Positions 43,018 to 53,171 of a stretch of DNA of 64,000 nucleotides are shown here, one piece after another. The position numbers and the translations under genes are program-made. Each line of letters opens with the position of its first letter. Position 1 is the stretch's first letter. Below the pieces are notes generated by a model that saw only the letters and a program-made list of their open reading frames with translations, did no database searches and was not told the DNA's origin. Origin of the DNA: Rahnella sikkimica (GTDB lineage Bacteria; Pseudomonadota; Gammaproteobacteria; Enterobacterales; Enterobacteriaceae); assembly GCF_002951615.1 (NCBI RefSeq), contig NZ_CP019062.1, positions 682,001-746,000 of the forward strand. Direction: 5' to 3'.

Positions 43018-44946
43018 ATGACAAGCCGGGAACAGGATGTGGGAAAAGAAGAAGTGTCTTCGCTTATCGCGCGGTCATGGCAACGCTGTGACCGTTTTAT
43101 GCAGCGCGAAACCTGGCAGCCGCCGCATCAGGCACAGGGGCTGACGTTTGAATCGATTTGCCGCCGCAAAACCACGCTGCTGACCATCGGGCAGGCGGCG
43201 CTGGAAGATGCGTGGGAATACATGGAAAACCGCCCCTGCGCGCTGCTCATTCTGGATGAATCGGCCTGTGTCCTTTGCTGCTGCGGCGACCCGCACACGC
43301 TGGCGCAGCTGGCAGATTTAGGTTTTGTGGCGGGCAGTTATTGCGCCGAAAGTATTATCGGAAGCTGCGCGTTATCGCTGGCGTCGCTGCTCGGGCAGCC
43401 GGTCAAAACCAGCGGCGCGCAGCATTTTAAACAGGCGCTGCATCCGTGGTCATTCAGCTCAACGCCGGTGTTTGATAATCACGGGCGGCTTTCGGGTTCG
43501 ATTTCCCTTTGCTGCCTGAATGAGCAGCAGGCGACGTCTGATTTGTCCCTGACGCTGGCCGTCGCGCGCGAGGTGGGCAATTCGCTCATCACCGACAGCC
43601 TGCTGGCGGAATCCAACCGGCATCTTAATCAGATGTACGGCCTGCTGGAAAGCATGGATGACGGCGTGATGGCGTGGAACGAGCAGGGCGTTTTGCAGTT
43701 TCTGAATGTGCAGGCCGCGACGCTATTGCATCTGGATGCGCAGGTCAGTCAGGGGAAAAATCTCAGCGAACTGGTGACGCTGCCCGCGTTGTTGCGCCGC
43801 GCCATCAAACATGGGCGCGGGCTGAACCATACCGAAGTGACGTTTGAGAGCCAGCATCAGTTTATCGACGCCGTGATTACCCTTAAGCCCATCGTCGAAG
43901 AGCAAGGCATCAGCTTTATTATGCTGCTGCATCCGGTAGAACAAATGCGTCAGCTGATGACCAGCCAGCTCGGCAAGGTCAGCCACACGTTCGGGCAGAT
44001 GTCCGCCGACGATCAGGAGTCGCGCCGGTTAATTCATTTCGGGCGACAGGCGGCGCGGGGCAGCTTTCCGGTGCTGTTATGCGGTGAAGAGGGTGTAGGC
44101 AAAGAGTTGCTCAGTCAGGCTATTCACAATGAAAGCGAATGTGCCGAAGGCCCTTACATTGCGGTGAACTGTCAGCTTTATGCCGACAGCGCGCTGGGGC
44201 AGGATTTCATGGGTAATGCGCCCACCGATGATGCAAAAGGGCGACTCAGCCGTCTGGAACTGGCCAACGGCGGCACGTTATTTCTGGAAAAAATAGAATA
44301 TCTGGCACCTGAGTTGCAGTCGGGGTTGTTGCAGGTGATCAAGCAGGGCGTTCTGACGCGGCTGGATGCGCGGCGGCTGATCCCGGTGAACGTCAAGGTG
44401 ATTGCCACCACCACGGTCGATCTGTCCGCGCTGGTCGAACAGAACCGTTTCAGCCGTCAGCTTTATTACGCGCTGCATTCGTTCGAAATTGTTATCCCGC
44501 CGCTGCGGGCGCGGCGCAGCAGTATTCCGTCGCTGGTGCATAACCGGCTGCACGGTCTGGAGAAACGCTTCACGTCAAAACTGAAACTTGACGACGACGC
44601 GCTGGCGCAGCTGGTGGCCTATTCCTGGCCGGGCAATGATTTTGAGCTGAACAGCGTCATCGAAAACATCGCCATCAGCAGTGAAAATGGCCGTATCCGC
44701 CTGAGCCATTTGCCGGAATACTTATTTTCTGAACGTCCTGTGGGCGATAACCCGTCAACGCTGATGCCTGCCAGCCTGACGTTTTCTTCCATCGAGAAAG
44801 AGGCCATTATCCACGCCGCCCGCGTCACCAGTGGACGGGTGAGGGAAATGTCTCAACTGCTCAACATCGGGCGAACGACGTTGTGGCGCAAAATGAAACA
44901 ATACGAGATTGATGCCAGTCAGTTTAAACGCAGCCATTCCAACTGA
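43018..44946 (+). CDS. dhaR: Transcriptional activator DhaR
   Basis: Activator of the dha genes, 642 aa. The order is an N-terminal GAF-type domain (about 45-190), a PAS domain (about 205-310), an AAA+ domain (about 335-550) and a Fis-type helix-turn-helix ending GRTTLWRKMKQYEID. Walker A is present as CGEEGVGKE. The GAFTGA loop that contacts sigma-54 is replaced by QDFMGNAPTDDAKGRLSR, as in E. coli DhaR, so sigma-70 control is likely. E. coli DhaR is antagonised by DhaK and helped by DhaL. The adjacent palindromes are its expected sites. Confidence 0.94.
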   Translation: MTSREQDVGKEEVSSLIARSWQRCDRFMQRETWQPPHQAQGLTFESICRRKTTLLTIGQAALEDAWEYMENRPCALLILDESACVLCCCGDPHTLAQLADLGFVAGSYCAESIIGSCALSLASLLGQPVKTSGAQHFKQALHPWSFSSTPVFDNHGRLSGSISLCCLNEQQATSDLSLTLAVAREVGNSLITDSLLAESNRHLNQMYGLLESMDDGVMAWNEQGVLQFLNVQAATLLHLDAQVSQGKNLSELVTLPALLRRAIKHGRGLNHTEVTFESQHQFIDAVITLKPIVEEQGISFIMLLHPVEQMRQLMTSQLGKVSHTFGQMSADDQESRRLIHFGRQAARGSFPVLLCGEEGVGKELLSQAIHNESECAEGPYIAVNCQLYADSALGQDFMGNAPTDDAKGRLSRLELANGGTLFLEKIEYLAPELQSGLLQVIKQGVLTRLDARRLIPVNVKVIATTTVDLSALVEQNRFSRQLYYALHSFEIVIPPLRARRSSIPSLVHNRLHGLEKRFTSKLKLDDDALAQLVAYSWPGNDFELNSVIENIAISSENGRIRLSHLPEYLFSERPVGDNPSTLMPASLTFSSIEKEAIIHAARVTSGRVREMSQLLNIGRTTLWRKMKQYEIDASQFKRSHSN

Positions 44947-44971
44947 TGCTGGCTGAGACATTCCCGAAAGC

Positions 44972-45008
44972 AAAATGCCCGCTTAAGGACAGTTAAGCGG
45001 GCATTTTT
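44972..45008. terminator. Bidirectional terminator between dhaR and shiA
   Basis: AAAATGCCCGCTTAA and TTAAGCGGGCATTTTT arms around a six-base loop, with A-run and T-run flanks. The arms nearly match those of another hairpin at 49651-49685. Confidence 0.88.
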
Positions 45009-45025
45009 AGCAGCAATACTGAAAT

Positions 45026-46344
45026 TTACGTCTGCTCCGGCGTCTTCATAAAGATCGCCGTCAGTGCGGAAAGCAGGCAGCCTGCCATCAGGTAAAGCGC
45101 CACGTAATGCCATTCACCGCCGGAGAACGTCAGCAACGCGGCTGCAATAAACGGGGTAAAACCGCCGCCTACCACGCTGGCAACCTGATACCCCACGCCC
45201 GCGCCACTGTAGCGATAACCGGCTCCAAACATTTCCGTAAACATCGGCTGTTGCACGCAGACCACCATGTCGTGGGCGATATTCGCCAGCAGCAGCGAGA
45301 AGATCACCACGCCGATAATGGAGCGGGCATCCAGCGCCATAAAGAACGGGAATGCGCTCAGCGCGCCGACGAATGCGCCGGTAATGTAGATACGGCGACG
45401 CCCGAAACGATCGGCCATCCAGGCGAACATCGGAATGGTCAGGCAACTCACGCCGCCGATCAGCAGCCCGATATTCAGAAACAGCTCACGCGACATCCCC
45501 AGATTATGTGTCGAGTAGTTAAGGGCAAACGCCGTGACGATGTACATCGTCAGCAGTTCGCACAGGCGCAGGAGAATGATTTTCAAAAATGCGCCAGGGT
45601 GACGTGCCAGGGCTTCGAACACCGGCAGACGCTTTTTGGTCTGTTTCGGTTGTTCAGCCTGAGCACGTTCGAACTCAACCGATTCTTCCATGCCGTTTCG
45701 CACCCAAAGCGCGCCCAGCACCAGCACGATGCTGAACAGGAACGGCAAACGCCAGCCCCAGCTCAGGAACTGTTCGTTGGTGGTCAGACTGCTGATGAGT
45801 GACACCAGCCCGGTAGACAGCAACAGGCCAACGCCATATCCCATCTGGATCCCGCTGCTGTAAAACGCTTTCTTGCCGGAGGGCGCACTTTCCACGGCCA
45901 GCAGCGCCGCGCCGCCCCATTCGCCGCCAACGGCAAACCCCTGAATGGCACGTAAAGTCACCAGTAACGCGGGTGCCCACCAGCCAATCGCAGAATATGA
46001 CGGCAGAATACCGATGCACGCCGTGGCGATGCCCATGATCCAGACGGTCATCATCAGCATTCGTTTGCGGCCTAAGCGGTCGCCGAAATGGCCGAAAACG
46101 ATGCCGCCGAGCGGGCGGAATAAAAAGCCAACGCCAAAGGTGGCAAACGCGGCAAGCGTTCCCATTGCCGGGTCAACCTGCGGAAAGAATTCACTGTTAA
46201 ATACCAGTGCTGCGGTAATGCCGTAGAGTAAAAAATCGAACCAATCTACCACTGCACCGGCGAAACTGCCCCAGGCAGCCCGGCGTGCGCGGTTAAAAGA
46301 AGGTATCTCCTCATCGGGGCGGGGGTAATGAGCGTGGAGTCCAT
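45026..46344 (-). CDS. shiA: Shikimate permease ShiA (probable one-base deletion near the 5' end)
   Basis: MFS symporter for shikimate, 12 hydrophobic segments, close to E. coli ShiA: RRAAWGSFAGAVVDWFDFLLY, GHFGDRLGRKRMLM, AIQGFAVGGEWGGAALL. The ATG at 46344 opens the E. coli-like N-terminus MDSTLIT, but it is out of frame with the rest. Adding one C to the five-base run (plus-strand G at 46321-46325) would give MDSTLITPRPDEE, matching E. coli MDSTLISTRPDEG. As written, the main frame can only begin at a poor TTG at 46390, giving MPILITRN. The rest of the protein is intact. Confidence 0.88.
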
Positions 46345-46724
46345 AGCTGTTCTGACCATTCCTTATATTTCTCGTTATTAAAATAGGCAAAAAGTTATCG
46401 CAGGGTCTGCAACAAAATCAAAGCCGGTGTCGAGACTACAGGGTCAACCGCCGGGTGAAAACGCTTTTGCAAAAACAGCGGGTATGAAAGGGGGATTAAA
46501 CTCAGGGAATGCGGATGCGCAGATAATTATCCGGTGGCCGGCTCCTTGCTCAACGTTGCCTCGCGACCTCGGCTACGCTTTTTGCCGATAAATCCATAAT
46601 GTTCATGCGTAATTCCTGCGTGTTTTCCGCAGGTTAAGCCGTAAATTTCTATCGCATAATAAATGATTTTCATTATCATTGCCTTTTCGCATTCAAAATT
46701 CATTCAGATAAAGAGCCCTATAAA
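46345..46724. promoter_or_regulatory. shiA-iron ABC divergent intergenic region
   Basis: About 380 bp with no gene. A Fur box is at 46659-46677, 48 bp before the binding-protein gene. The middle part (46430-46620) shows nothing I recognise. Confidence 0.55.
46659..46677 (+). promoter_or_regulatory. Fur box
   Basis: ATAAATGATTTTCATTATC matches the 19-bp Fur consensus GATAATGATAATCATTATC at 14 positions, including all of the right arm. It implies repression of the following ABC importer when iron is plentiful. Confidence 0.75.
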
Positions 46725-47726
46725 ATGAAAAAAGTCATCTGCGCACTGGGAATGGTATTCGCTTCCGTCAGTTCTGCCTGGGGCACCACGTATCCCCTGA
46801 CCATTGAGAACTGTGGATATAAAGAGACGTTTACCCAAGCCCCTGAGCGTGTCGTCGCTCTGGGACAAAATACCGTTGAAATTCTGCTGCTGTTAGGGTT
46901 GCAGGATAAGATAGTGGCCAGTGCGTTTTGGCCGACCAAAGTGTTGCCGCAACTCGCTGAACAGAATAAAAAAATCAAAACGCTGACGGTTGAAATTCCG
47001 ACGCTTGAATCTATCCTTGCCCAAAACCCTGATTTTGTTCCTGCACAATTGCCTTTGCTGCTTGGCCCGGAAAGTAAAGTCGCCAAGCGCGATGATCTCG
47101 CCACCGTGGGCGTCAATAGCTATATGTCTCCGGGGATGTGCGCCACCAAAAAAGATATTGGCGATATGTACGGGAGTCGCCAAAAACTCTGGGACATGAC
47201 ATTCCTTTATAAAGAAATTGAAGACTTCGCCAAAATCTTCAACGTCGAAGATCGCGGCCAGACCTTAATTGCTGATTTCAAAAAACGCGAAGCCGATCTT
47301 CGCCAGACATTCGGAAAAAACAAAAAAGACCTGTCGTTTGTTTTCTGGTTCTCCAGCGCTTCCCCTTCCTCTGACGCCTACGTCGGCGGCAAGAACAGCG
47401 CGTCCGGTTTTATCGCGAATGTTTTAGGCGGTCATAACGCTATCACGTCAGAAACAGAGTGGCCGACCGTGGGTTGGGAAAGCATCATCGCCGCAAACCC
47501 TGACGTGATCGTTGTTTCAAGCCTTGACCGCAATCGCTGGGCGCTTGATAACGCGCAAGAAAAAATTAAATTCCTCAAAAGCGATCCGGCTGTGAGTCAG
47601 CTAGATGCGGTGAAAAAAGGTCACATCGTCGTGATGGACGGTCAGGCAATGAACCCTACCATTCGCACAATCTATGGTGCTGAACAAGTCGGCGAACAGC
47701 TCAAAAATTTGGGACTCGATAAATGA
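46725..47726 (+). CDS. Iron-siderophore-type ABC transporter binding protein
   Basis: Periplasmic binding protein of the FepB/BtuF class, 333 aa with a 20-residue signal peptide ending SSAWG. TFTQAPERVVALGQNTVEILLLLGL and PTVGWESIIAANPDVIVV are typical of the family. Its ligand is a siderophore or haem-like iron source, inferred from the Fur box; the exact compound cannot be read. It overlaps the permease gene by 4 nt. Confidence 0.88.
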   Translation: MKKVICALGMVFASVSSAWGTTYPLTIENCGYKETFTQAPERVVALGQNTVEILLLLGLQDKIVASAFWPTKVLPQLAEQNKKIKTLTVEIPTLESILAQNPDFVPAQLPLLLGPESKVAKRDDLATVGVNSYMSPGMCATKKDIGDMYGSRQKLWDMTFLYKEIEDFAKIFNVEDRGQTLIADFKKREADLRQTFGKNKKDLSFVFWFSSASPSSDAYVGGKNSASGFIANVLGGHNAITSETEWPTVGWESIIAANPDVIVVSSLDRNRWALDNAQEKIKFLKSDPAVSQLDAVKKGHIVVMDGQAMNPTIRTIYGAEQVGEQLKNLGLDK

Positions 47727-48760
47727 CCGTTGTGGCACAACCGATGAAACAGACGTTTTTGCTGGGTGCGTCGACTGTTTTTTCAGTGGTGTTGTTATTT
47801 CTGGTGATCGCAACAGGCGTCAGCGTGGGTGAGCTTTCAATCCCGCTGCGCAGTGTGTTTTACGCCATAAGCAATAAACTCGGACTGACAGAGGTGCCCC
47901 TCAGCCGCATTTACGAAAGTGTGATTTGGGACTTTCGCCTGAGCCGTGCGCTTGTTGCGGCCTGCTGCGGTGCGGGTCTGGCGATCTGCGGCGCGGTACT
48001 GCAAAGCTTGCTCAAGAATGCGCTGGCAGAACCTTACGTGCTCGGCGTTTCTGCGGGCGCTTCAACGGGCGCGGTCTCCGTGGTTGTCCTGGGCATCGGA
48101 ACCGGAGCCGTGTCGCTCTCCGCCGGGGCATTTGCGGGGGCATTTGCGGCCTTCGCATTTGTCGCCTTTTTGACCAATGGCGCACGAGGCGGCAATGAAC
48201 GCACCATTCTGGCGGGGGTAGCCGCGTCTCAGCTCTTCAACGCGATTACCGCTTACACCATCAGTACATCCGCCAGTGCTCAGCAGGCGCGTGACGTGAT
48301 GTTCTGGTTACTGGGCAGTTTCAGCGGTGTGAGATGGCCTGAGTTTCAACTTGTCCTGATCGTCGTGCTGGCGGGGCTTGCCGTCTGTCTTTATTATTCC
48401 AGAGCCCTGGATGCTTTTACTTTTGGTGATGATGCAGCCGCTTCTCTGGGCATCGCGGTTCCCTGGGTTCGTCTGATCCTGTTCACGACCACCGCGCTGA
48501 TCACGGCCACTATTGTCAGCATGGCAGGCTCTATCGGCTTTGTGGGGTTGGTGGTTCCGCATATCATGCGCTTCTTCTTTGGGCCGTTGCATCGCAGGTT
48601 ACTTATCGCCAGCGCACTGGCAGGTGCCATTTTGATGGTGCTGGCCGATATCGCGTCACGTTTATTGATCGCCCCGCAAAGTCTGCCGGTTGGCGTCGTC
48701 ACCGCGCTGGTTGGCGTGCCGTTCTTTGCCATTATTATCTACCGCTCAAGGAATAAGTGA
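47723..48760 (+). CDS. Iron-siderophore-type ABC permease (FecCD family)
   Basis: Inner-membrane permease of 345 aa with about ten hydrophobic helices. Family motifs are RLSRALVAACCGAGLAICGAV near residue 73, LLGSFSGVRWPE and GFVGLVVPHIMRFFFGP. A single permease gene implies a homodimer. It overlaps both neighbours (ATGA with the binding protein; TGATG with the ATPase). Confidence 0.9.
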   Translation: MTVVAQPMKQTFLLGASTVFSVVLLFLVIATGVSVGELSIPLRSVFYAISNKLGLTEVPLSRIYESVIWDFRLSRALVAACCGAGLAICGAVLQSLLKNALAEPYVLGVSAGASTGAVSVVVLGIGTGAVSLSAGAFAGAFAAFAFVAFLTNGARGGNERTILAGVAASQLFNAITAYTISTSASAQQARDVMFWLLGSFSGVRWPEFQLVLIVVLAGLAVCLYYSRALDAFTFGDDAAASLGIAVPWVRLILFTTTALITATIVSMAGSIGFVGLVVPHIMRFFFGPLHRRLLIASALAGAILMVLADIASRLLIAPQSLPVGVVTALVGVPFFAIIIYRSRNK

Positions 48761-49521
48761 TGAGTATTGCCGCGGAAAATATTACCTGGAGGGTAGGCAA
48801 AAAAACCATCGTCAACGACGTCTCGCTGAGCGCTACGCGTGGAGAAACCGTCGGACTCCTTGGCCCCAATGGCTGCGGGAAGTCTTCATTGTTGCGGATC
48901 CTCGCAGGGTTGCGACGCCCGCATTCAGGGACGGTTACGCTGGACGGGCAAGATATCGCCCGGATGGCGAAAAAACAGCGGGCACTCCGGGTGGCATTTG
49001 TGGAGCAGCACGGCATGACCGAGGCCAATATGCGCGTTGCCGACGTGGTCAAACTGGGGCGCATTCCCCATCACTCTGCGTTTTCTAACTGGAGCACGCA
49101 AGATGACGAGACCGTCACTGACGCACTCCGGCGCGTAGATATGCTGGGCAAACGCGATCAGGGGTGGCTGAGTTTATCGGGTGGCGAACGCCAGCGTGTT
49201 CACATTGCCCGCGCGCTCGCACAGTCGCCAACGGAGATCCTGCTGGATGAGCCGACCAACCATCTGGATATCCATCACCAGATACAGCTGATGAAACTCG
49301 TGAGCGAACTGCCCGTGACCAGTATTGTGGCGATTCATGACCTCAACCATGCGTCCATGTTTTGCGATGCGCTGATTGTGATGCAGGAGGGGCAGATCGT
49401 CGCCTCGGGGACCCCGCAGGAAATTCTCACAGAGTCGCTGCTGTGGGATGTGTTCAGGGTGGAAACGAAGATTGAAATTTCGCCCTATCACGGGAAAAAA
49501 CATATCCATTACATTGCGTAA
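48760..49521 (+). CDS. Iron-siderophore-type ABC ATPase
   Basis: ATPase of the FepC/BtuD class, 253 aa. Walker A is GPNGCGKSS, the signature LSGGERQRVHIARALAQ, Walker B ILLDEPTNHLD and the H-loop IHDLNHA. I chose the ATG at 48760 with AAGGA eight bases upstream; a GTG one codon earlier is possible. It completes the three-gene importer. Confidence 0.91.
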   Translation: MSIAAENITWRVGKKTIVNDVSLSATRGETVGLLGPNGCGKSSLLRILAGLRRPHSGTVTLDGQDIARMAKKQRALRVAFVEQHGMTEANMRVADVVKLGRIPHHSAFSNWSTQDDETVTDALRRVDMLGKRDQGWLSLSGGERQRVHIARALAQSPTEILLDEPTNHLDIHHQIQLMKLVSELPVTSIVAIHDLNHASMFCDALIVMQEGQIVASGTPQEILTESLLWDVFRVETKIEISPYHGKKHIHYIA

Positions 49522-49551
49522 GGCAAGGGTATGACCCTGCTTTTGCCCATG

Positions 49552-49586
49552 AGGCGGTCAGGCACTCAGCTCTGGCCGCCTGTTTT
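49552..49586 (+). terminator. Terminator after the iron ABC operon
   Basis: AGGCGGTCAG and CTGGCCGCCT form a ten-base stem with one mismatch, followed by GTTTT. Confidence 0.65.
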
Positions 49587-49650
49587 ACTGAGCAATTCCT
49601 ATCGCGAAACGCTATACGATGGCGGCTGACAGGGCGTTTTTCCACATAGC

Positions 49651-49685
49651 AAAACGCCCGCTTAAGTTTCCTTAAGCGGGCGTTT
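49651..49685. terminator. Terminator at the 3' side of tRNA-Asn
   Basis: AAACGCCCGCTTAAG and CTTAAGCGGGCGTTT arms around a short loop. It lies 7 bp beyond the tRNA CCA end in the direction of transcription. It nearly duplicates the hairpin at 44972-45008. Confidence 0.85.
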
Positions 49686-49691
49686 CTAATT

Positions 49692-49767
49692 TGGCTCCTC
49701 TGACTGGACTCGAACCAGTGACATACGGATTAACAGTCCGCCGTTCTACCGACTGAACTACAGAGGA
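49692..49767 (-). tRNA. tRNA-Asn (anticodon GUU)
   Basis: 76 nt on the minus strand with encoded CCA. The acceptor arms TCCTCTG and CAGAGGA pair; the D-arm is GTTCAGTCGGTAGAAC; the anticodon loop reads CTGTTAA (anticodon GTT); the T-arm contains GGTTCGAGTCC. In E. coli several Asn tRNAs lie in the equivalent region near shiA and nac, and they are known integration sites. Confidence 0.97.
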
Positions 49768-49877
49768 ATCGTGTGAACGGGGCGAATAATAGCGACTGGC
49801 CGTGGGCATGTCAAAGGGGAAACTGCATAAATGTGTGCGTTTGCTGATACTTTAGGCAAGTTGTTGAGAATAGAGTC

Positions 49878-49913
49878 AAAAAGGCCTGTTTTTACTCATA
49901 AACGGGCCTTTTT
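49878..49913. terminator. Terminator after the aminotransferase gene
   Basis: CAAAAAGGCC and GGCCTTTTTG arms, with the inner pairs GTTT and AAAC, form a long stem between the aminotransferase stop codon and tRNA-Asn. Confidence 0.8.
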
Positions 49914-49917
49914 GATG

Positions 49918-51126
<1,209 letters not shown>

Positions 51127-51330
51127 TATTTCCCCTGTTTGAACAATAACAAAATTGTATTATGTGAATCATTAAAATCAATTTAAACTTATCATTCTTC
51201 TTTTTGCGATGCTCATAATTTCTTCGTACAGAGCCGCTTTTTTGCCGGTGGAAATGGTACGGCAATCCCAAAACTGACTCTGGGGTCAGCGGATTACCTG
51301 AACTTTCCTTTTATTTTTCAAGGTTCTCTT

Positions 51331-52533
51331 ATGGCTTTTATTTTTGTAGCGCATGACTCGCCGGAGCCTTCTTTGTACGGAGCGATGGCGGCAATACTGG
51401 CTGCACAAAAAAACTTACCGCTGGCGCATCTGCCGGTGAGCTGGGACGTCGCGCGGTATCCCGATGCCTGCCAGCACGTCATCGGGGAAGGGCAACTGAT
51501 GACCAGCGGGTTGTTATGGACCGAGCGCCTCAATCCGCAGAGCGCCGGTAAAGTGATGGAACTGGATCAGCTGCTGGAAACTTACGGCACGCAAGATGTC
51601 ATCATCCCGCTCGGGCCGATGCAGATCGTTCAGTTCCCGCAAATTGCACGGCGTGTGCGTGAAAGTACGTTCGATTATGAACTGATCAACGTTGAACGCT
51701 CGAATCAGGGCTATGCGTTCAGCCGCCACGGCATGGAAGATGAATCACTCGGCTGCTGGTGGCGCGATCACTACGGACGCTGGATAAGCAAAAATACACC
51801 GCCGCAAACCCGCACGCCGCTGCGTATTGCGCTGGTTGGGGCGCAGTCCGATCAGTGCAGCGTTTATCCGGCAACGCTGGCGGCGCTGGGTGATGCGGCA
51901 GATGCGCTAATGCTTTCTCTGGATATCGTTTACGCCGCGCCCATGGCGCTGGAAGATCATCTCCACGAAGTGATGGAGAGCGTGGACGGTATTTTGCTGC
52001 CGGGCGGGGCGGCGATGTGTAACGTCAGCGGGCAAATCAGCGCTGCGCATTACGCGCTGAACCGCAATATTCCGATCCTCGGATTGTGTCTCGGCATGCA
52101 GACCATGACCACGGCAATCGTGCAGAAAATGGTGGGTTCCTCAAAGGCTAATCTTGCTGAAGCGGATCCGGACGCTGCGATTAAAACCTTTGTGCCGCTG
52201 AGCAATACCCCGGCGTTCCCTGTTCACCGGCTGGGCAATCATACGATGCTGACGCAACCGGACAGCAAATTGCGCGAGATCCTGGGCGAAACCTTTACCG
52301 TGCGCTATAACCACCGTTTTCATCTTGAACCTGCGCTGAAAGTCGGTCTGGAAGCCTACGGGCTGCGCATCAGCGGAACCGATATTACCGGGCAGATTGC
52401 AGACGGCATTGAATTCCCAAGACATCCTTTTTATCTGGGCGTTCAGGGGCATCCGGAGCTGTCGTCGTTGCGCATAAAGCCGCACCCCTTACTGACGGCA
52501 TTTTTGAAAGCCGCCGGGTTAAAGCGCGGTTAG
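51331..52533 (+). CDS. CTP-synthase-like glutamine amidotransferase with unknown N-terminal domain
   Basis: 400 aa. Residues about 163-395 form a class I glutamine amidotransferase domain resembling the C-terminal half of CTP synthase: Cys253 in GLCLGMQTM, RYNHRFHLEP, and His374 and Glu376 in VQGHPELSS. Residues 1-160 (AHDSPEPSLYGAMAAILAA, HLPVSWDVARYP) belong to no domain I recognise, and no CTP-synthase ATPase domain is present. It would use ammonia from glutamine for an unknown amidation. The last 15 bp overlap the 3' end of vapC on the other strand. Confidence 0.8.
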   Translation: MAFIFVAHDSPEPSLYGAMAAILAAQKNLPLAHLPVSWDVARYPDACQHVIGEGQLMTSGLLWTERLNPQSAGKVMELDQLLETYGTQDVIIPLGPMQIVQFPQIARRVRESTFDYELINVERSNQGYAFSRHGMEDESLGCWWRDHYGRWISKNTPPQTRTPLRIALVGAQSDQCSVYPATLAALGDAADALMLSLDIVYAAPMALEDHLHEVMESVDGILLPGGAAMCNVSGQISAAHYALNRNIPILGLCLGMQTMTTAIVQKMVGSSKANLAEADPDAAIKTFVPLSNTPAFPVHRLGNHTMLTQPDSKLREILGETFTVRYNHRFHLEPALKVGLEAYGLRISGTDITGQIADGIEFPRHPFYLGVQGHPELSSLRIKPHPLLTAFLKAAGLKRG

Positions 52534-52938
52534 CACGGGGCCAGCCCAGTTCTCCATGAGCAGTCCGTCGATGCGTGAGAACTCTCTCAGGTTGTTGGTC
52601 ACCATGACCATACCTGCGCTGCGGGCCTGTGCGGCGATATGCATGTCGTTTACGCCGACCGGGCTGCCGCTTTTTTCCAGCATGGCGCGGATATGCCCGT
52701 AGTGCGCGGCAGCTTTCTGGTCGTAATCGATAATGCGCAAATGTGAGACGAAATCCTCAATCACCTGCCTGTTTTTTTGCGGGCTGGCGCTTTTTTCTAC
52801 GCCATGCAGTAACTCCGCATACGTCACCATGGAGATCGCCATGTGATCGGCGTGCTGATTGAACTTCGCCAGCACGCTCATCGGACGCCGCTTCAGGATA
52901 TAAATAACAATATTGGTATCCAGCAGGTAAGTCAGCAT
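52519..52938 (-). CDS. vapC: VapC-type PIN-domain toxin
   Basis: PIN-domain ribonuclease toxin, 139 aa. The acidic active site is visible: Asp7 in YLLDTNIVIYILK, Glu in VTYAELLHGVEKS, Asp in GVNDMHIAAQA and Asn in VMVTNNLREF. Enteric VapC cleaves initiator tRNA. The start codon overlaps the vapB stop codon (TAATG). The 3' end overlaps the convergent amidotransferase gene by 15 bp. Confidence 0.93.
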   Translation of the reverse strand: MLTYLLDTNIVIYILKRRPMSVLAKFNQHADHMAISMVTYAELLHGVEKSASPQKNRQVIEDFVSHLRIIDYDQKAAAHYGHIRAMLEKSGSPVGVNDMHIAAQARSAGMVMVTNNLREFSRIDGLLMENWAGPVLTAL

Positions 52939-53171
52939 TAAAACGTATCCCGATCCGTCTGGTGTTGTGAGCCACGTTCTTCCATGAAATCAGCGGAAAC
53001 GCTTAGCTCGCTGTGGAAGAAATTATCCCATGTGCTTTCGGCGGGTGTGAGCACCAGCGAATTTCCTACTTTTCTTATCGTCACAGTCTTTACCTCATCA
53101 GGAAAACGGCATTCCGCCGGAATACGGACGCTTTGCGTCCGGTTATTTAAAAAAACTGACCCTTTTGACAT
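52938..53171 (-). CDS. vapB: VapB-type antitoxin
   Basis: Antitoxin of 77 aa with an AbrB-like N-terminal DNA-binding fold (SVFLNNRTQSVRIPAECRFP, then VTIRKVGNSLVLTP) and an acidic C-terminal tail that should bind VapC. It precedes vapC with a 1-nt overlap, the usual toxin-antitoxin order. Confidence 0.92.
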   Translation of the reverse strand: MSKGSVFLNNRTQSVRIPAECRFPDEVKTVTIRKVGNSLVLTPAESTWDNFFHSELSVSADFMEERGSQHQTDRDTF

